From Frigidibacter sp037095735 (GTDB lineage Bacteria > Pseudomonadota > Alphaproteobacteria > Rhodobacterales > Rhodobacteraceae), in the NCBI RefSeq assembly GCF_037095735.1, contig NZ_JBAWKD010000003.1, forward strand, positions 186,001-250,000: DNA of 64,000 bases, written 5' to 3'. Shown here in pieces: positions 60,238-64,000 of this stretch (its first letter is position 1; each line of letters opens with the position of its first letter). A program made the translations under genes and the position numbers. The notes under the pieces were generated by a model that worked only from the letters and a program-made list of their open reading frames with translations, did no database searches and was not told the DNA's origin.

Positions 60238-60804
60238 TCAGGGGATGATCCGGGTGTATTTCGTGCCTTCGACGGTGGCGCCGGCGATCAGCCCGGCCTG
60301 TCCGAAGACCATGGCGATGACCGGGGTCATCGTGGTGGTGGTGTCGGCGCCCAGCGAGTTGCCCTGTTCGGGCGTCGCGTATTTGGCGTCGGCGCCGGCG
60401 ACCCAGCCGGGGCTCTGGCGGAACTGGGCCAGCGCGTCGGGGGTCATGAAGAACAGCGCATGGGCATATTGCTGCGCGCCGATCTGCAGACCGAAGCTGG
60501 CCTGCGTGGCCGAGTAGTAATCGACCGTCACGTCGTTGATCCGAAGCGCGCCCTGCCCGTAGGCGCCGCCGAAGCCCAGACCGGCCTCGGTCATCAGCGG
60601 CATGTAGAGGATGCCAGAGGCGCGGCTCATCAGGTCCGCGGTGCCCGGATAGCGCGAGCGCAGGTAGTCGCGCGTCGCATCGACCCGCGCGTCGAGCTGC
60701 GCACCACGTCCGCCGCCGACGCCGTTTCCGCAGGCCGCCAGCCCCAGCAGCGCGCCCCCGCCCAGCACCAGCCCGCGCCGCGACATGCTCCGTTCGATCA
60801 TCAT
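60238..60804 (-). CDS. SYLF-domain lipoprotein (Ysc84-like)
   Basis: A 188-residue lipoprotein. The signal SRRGLVLGGGALLGLAACGN has a lipobox (LAAC) and two arginines, so export may be by Tat. The SYLF/Ysc84 domain follows: RASGILYMPLMTEAGLGFGG, AYGQGALRINDVTVDYYSAT, FGLQIGAQQYAHALFFMTPD and GLIAGATVEGTKYTRIIP. The family binds lipid. Start at the first of two ATGs (60804), with AAGGGAT upstream. Convergent with the acidic protein gene. Confidence 0.88.
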   Translation of the reverse strand: MMIERSMSRRGLVLGGGALLGLAACGNGVGGGRGAQLDARVDATRDYLRSRYPGTADLMSRASGILYMPLMTEAGLGFGGAYGQGALRINDVTVDYYSATQASFGLQIGAQQYAHALFFMTPDALAQFRQSPGWVAGADAKYATPEQGNSLGADTTTTMTPVIAMVFGQAGLIAGATVEGTKYTRIIP

Positions 60805-61058
60805 CCGGATCCCTTGCTCGTGCCCCGCGGGGCGTACCTCACTGATTGGGCCTTGGCGGCCTCTGGCCACAAATCCTAGGGGAAGAGCCGGACCTTGTCC
60901 ATTCACGAGGGGCTGGGCGGGGCTATGACCGGCAGCCCCCTGCTGTGCCCCGGCGGACACGCTGCGCAGGGCATCACCGGCGACAGACAAGCATGGGCCT
61001 ATGCGGCGAAATTCCGCCGGGATAGCAGGGAAGCATTGATCTTGTTCGGGTTTCGGAA

Positions 61059-61739
61059 GTGCAGTTCTCGTCGCTTGCCGCACGCATGGAATTCCTCGCC
61101 TGGCGCGATGGCCAGTTTGCGGCGATCTCCGACCAGCTGTCGGATGCGTTCCCCGGTCTGCTGGCCAGACTTTCGGACATTGCGGACGCTGCACCAACGC
61201 TCGATCTCGTCACGCCGGGCGCCGCGCTGAAGCGTTCCGTCGCCGAGGCTCTGACCGCTTGGGGGGCGGAGCAGCTCGGGATTGCGAACACCCGTGCAAG
61301 CACGACGCTCGAGCAGTACATGAACGAGCTACCGGGCGATCTGGCGCTGGATCCCACGGTCTGGTCGCAGGTGGCCTCGGCGGCACCGGCCGTCGCGGGT
61401 CTGTCCCTGATCGCGGCCTCGATCGCCGCGATTCCGACGGTGGTCTCCTTCGCAACGGTCTCGACCAGCGTTCTGGCCTTCTGGGCCACCGCGACGATCA
61501 GCTGGCCGTTGTTCGCGGCCGGCGCCGTGGTGATCGGCGTGGCCAGCCTGCTGGGTGCCGGCGTCCTCGACCGCAGCCAGACATGGGCGCGAGACCGGCT
61601 GCGCGCCGCCCTTCACAGCGAGGCGGAACGCCAGGTCTTCGGACTGCACGGGCCCATCGGCGCGCGATGCGTGCTCAGCGACATTCAGGCCGCGATCCTC
61701 GCGGCGGGCGAAAAGCGGATGACAGGAGCCGACGCATGA
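61059..61739 (+). CDS. Unknown membrane protein, first gene of a two-gene module
   Basis: A 226-residue protein of no recognised family. The N-terminal half is amphipathic helix (MEFLAWRDGQFAAISDQLSD). Two hydrophobic segments follow at about 125-180 (VAGLSLIAASIAAIPTVVSF, WPLFAAGAVVIGVASLLGA). The C-terminus is basic and polar. The GTG at 61059 has no good ribosome site; an ATG nine codons later is possible. Its stop overlaps the next gene's ATG (ATGA). Base composition is slightly less GC-rich than neighbours. The roughly 250 bases upstream hold no gene. Confidence 0.72.
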   Translation: MQFSSLAARMEFLAWRDGQFAAISDQLSDAFPGLLARLSDIADAAPTLDLVTPGAALKRSVAEALTAWGAEQLGIANTRASTTLEQYMNELPGDLALDPTVWSQVASAAPAVAGLSLIAASIAAIPTVVSFATVSTSVLAFWATATISWPLFAAGAVVIGVASLLGAGVLDRSQTWARDRLRAALHSEAERQVFGLHGPIGARCVLSDIQAAILAAGEKRMTGADA

Positions 61740-62752
61740 TCTTTCTCAGGGAAGTGCCGCAGAAAGTTGCAGAGGGCGTGGCCTCGGGGCTTTACGAGGT
61801 CACCGGCTCGGTCGTCCGCGACGTCGCGACCGGCCGCGGCGTAGCCTTCCTGCAGGAAACCGGACTTGCGGAAAAGCTGCTGTCGAGCGCCCTGCAGGGC
61901 GTCACGTCCACCCTTTCGAATGGTCTGAACCCTTTGTCGATCGTCTCGGTCATCCAGAACCAGCAGATCAAGAACCGGCTGGCCGAGGTGCAGGCCTCGC
62001 TGGGTCTCTTGTAGAACCTGCAGATCGGCACGCTGGCGGTTTCGGGGATCGGGCTGGGCGTTTCGGTCGCAGGCTTCGCGGTGATGCTGAAGCGGCTGAA
62101 GGACATCCAGAGCCGGCTCGACACGCTGGGCGCGCGGATCGAGGCGATCACAGCCGACCGGCGCGCCGACGAGCGCCGCAAGATCTTCAGCGACATCCGC
62201 CACAATCTCGAGGCGGTGGATACGCTCGGCACCCGGACCAGCAAGGTCGCGACCGCCGAAGCCGCGGAGAAGGATCTGGCGCGCGCCGCCACCCATCTGT
62301 CGGAGGGCTTCGCCGACACGGTCGAGACCCTGCACCGTGCCCCGATCGATCTTCAGGCGCTCGATGCGCTCTGGACGCTCGCCGCGGCGATCCGCCTGTG
62401 CCACGAGGCCGGGCTGCGCGCCCTGTTCTCGATCGACGAGCTGGCCGCCGCGGAAGAGCTGGCGCGTCGCCGCGCCGGTGCCTTCCTCGATCTCAGCGCC
62501 TCGCTTTCGCCCGATGCCATCGCCCGTCTCCATGCGGCCGGCGCCGCGGACTGGCAGGCGCAAGAGGCTGCACGCCGGGCCGCAATGGCGCAGGCCGGAA
62601 CCTTCGTCACCGGGCTGCGCGAGAGCGTCACCGCCGTCGCCTCTCAGGGAGAACTGGCGCAGGTGCTGCGCGCGCGCGGGATCGCGGGGCCCGACTACAT
62701 CCGAGAGCTGGCGGAAGAACGGCAGGCGCCGCTCCTGACCCTCGCCGCCTGA
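61736..62752 (+). pseudogene. Second gene of the module, interrupted by an in-frame TAG
   Basis: One frame runs from the ATG at 61736 to a stop at 62750-62752 (338 residues) except for TAG at 62012-62014, codon 93. Reading through, VQASLGLL is followed by NLQIGTLAVSGIGLGVSVAG and then FAVMLKRLKDIQSRLDTLGA. The sequence stays coherent on both sides: helices and a hydrophobic hairpin, then a coiled coil. A CAG-to-TAG change in LGLL-Q-NLQ would explain it. No ribosome site precedes the ATG at 62081. Either the gene is broken or the codon is read or suppressed. No known family is recognised with certainty. Confidence 0.7.
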
Positions 62753-62757
62753 TCCTC

Positions 62758-62775
62758 GCCGCCCGCGCGGGCGGC
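62758..62775. terminator. Palindrome between the convergent module and hemB
   Basis: A perfect 18-base palindrome of GCCGCCCGC and its complement fills the short gap between the two stops. It is a likely two-way terminator though without a T-run. Confidence 0.5.
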
Positions 62776-63783
<1,008 letters not shown>

Positions 63784-63808
63784 CGGGTCACCTCACTGGC
63801 TCTTGGCG

Positions 63809-63823
63809 CGCTTGGATCAAGCG
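63809..63823. promoter_or_regulatory. Inverted repeat upstream of hemB
   Basis: CGCTTG and CAAGCG arms flank GAT, about 26-40 bases before the hemB ATG. It contains TTG-GAT-CAA, shorter than an FNR box. A candidate operator. Confidence 0.35.
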
Positions 63824-63902
63824 GTTACACGGAACTACTGGGATGTGGAAGTCGCCCGGCCGGACCGCGACCAGCGGCCGCGGCGGGCAAGCCGGGGGCC
63901 GC

Positions 63903-64000
63903 GTGGGCATCATCGACACGATATACGAGGTGATCGACATGCGATCATTCTCGAACCTCTGGTACTGGATCGCGCTCGCCGTCACCTGGAGCCGGACCTC
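63903..64000 (+). CDS. Start of the 'component of SufBCD complex'-type membrane protein
   Basis: Cut by the right window edge. From GTG at 63903 the frame reads IIDTIYEVIDMRSFSNLWYW then IALAVTWSRT, the conserved N-terminus of a Rhodobacteraceae membrane protein annotated as a component of the SufBCD complex. GGGG precedes the GTG. Only 32 codons are visible, so function cannot be judged. It is divergent from hemB. Confidence 0.6.
   Translation, partial: MGIIDTIYEVIDMRSFSNLWYWIALAVTWSRT

Noticed and set aside
61736..62014. Independent 92-residue gene at the start of the module
   Set aside because: The frame continues beyond the TAG with coherent protein sequence and no new ribosome site, so an interrupted single gene is more likely.

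Overview
The window is dense, high-GC (roughly two-thirds G+C) chromosomal DNA from an alphaproteobacterium, almost certainly a member of the Rhodobacteraceae. Pointers are a DksA with a single cysteine as in Rhodobacter, a VPLPA-CTERM protein, the pairing of the PF13769 'virulence factor' protein with a methylenetetrahydrofolate reductase-like protein and a methyl-H4folate:corrinoid methyltransferase, a perfect FNR-type box, a TRAP transporter, and the start of the 'component of SufBCD complex' protein at the right edge. I see no rRNA, tRNA, CRISPR array, insertion sequence or prophage. Genus cannot be fixed from the sequence alone.

Layout, left to right. 0-6 kb: the tail of a LuxR-type regulator, a DUF1330 protein, alaS, lipA and a TerC-family membrane protein, each minus-strand gene closed by a clear hairpin terminator, then a small Flp-like membrane peptide. 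6-9.5 kb: a peroxide-defence block of peroxiredoxin, OxyR (both redox cysteines present) and a divergent catalase. 10-15.5 kb: TrmJ, TRAP permeases DctQ/DctM (DctM with an unusual Gly/Pro tail) and a periplasmic glucan protein (OpgG/OpgD type). 15.8-19.7 kb: a four-gene ABC importer operon, followed by a structured intergenic segment that may be a small SRP RNA. 19.9-25 kb: a flippase-like membrane protein and an RND efflux pair. 25-31.5 kb: phoX behind a four-unit PHO-box array, glgX, and a MocR-type regulator divergent from a DUF1127 gene with repeated operator octamers between them. 31.6-37.7 kb: a VPLPA-CTERM protein, lytic transglycosylase, ssb, a TraR/DksA zinc-finger protein, and the chain argS - SPOR protein - nagZ - scpA - scpB (cell wall, division and chromosome segregation). 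39.7-47.4 kb: an FAD monooxygenase, dksA, a MoxR ATPase without its usual partner, a VOC protein, a GAF-Fis regulator lacking the AAA+ domain, an aldose-epimerase-like gene coupled to rlmE, and Ppx/GppA. 47.6-50.3 kb: three one-carbon/corrinoid genes and a second DUF1330 gene. 50.4-55.7 kb: aroB-aroK, divergent from a small membrane protein, a large conserved secreted protein and xerD; then an FNR box and an NsrR-like Rrf2 regulator. 55.7-64 kb: an overlooked 47-codon ORF, ndk, marC, an aspartic protease and M48 protease pair, a SYLF lipoprotein, a two-gene module of unknown function whose second gene carries an in-frame amber codon, and hemB.

Most of the window is housekeeping or ordinary accessory content. 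The items I would look at first are the amber-interrupted two-gene module at 61.06-62.75 kb, the MocR/DUF1127 operator array at 31.15-31.23 kb, the 11-bp-periodic PHO boxes before phoX, the repeated hairpin element found at 27.4 (inverted pair), 46.2 and 50.3 kb, and the putative structured RNA at 19.73-19.80 kb. Start codons were moved inward from the longest frame wherever a Shine-Dalgarno sequence, family length or gene overlap favoured it; those choices are stated.
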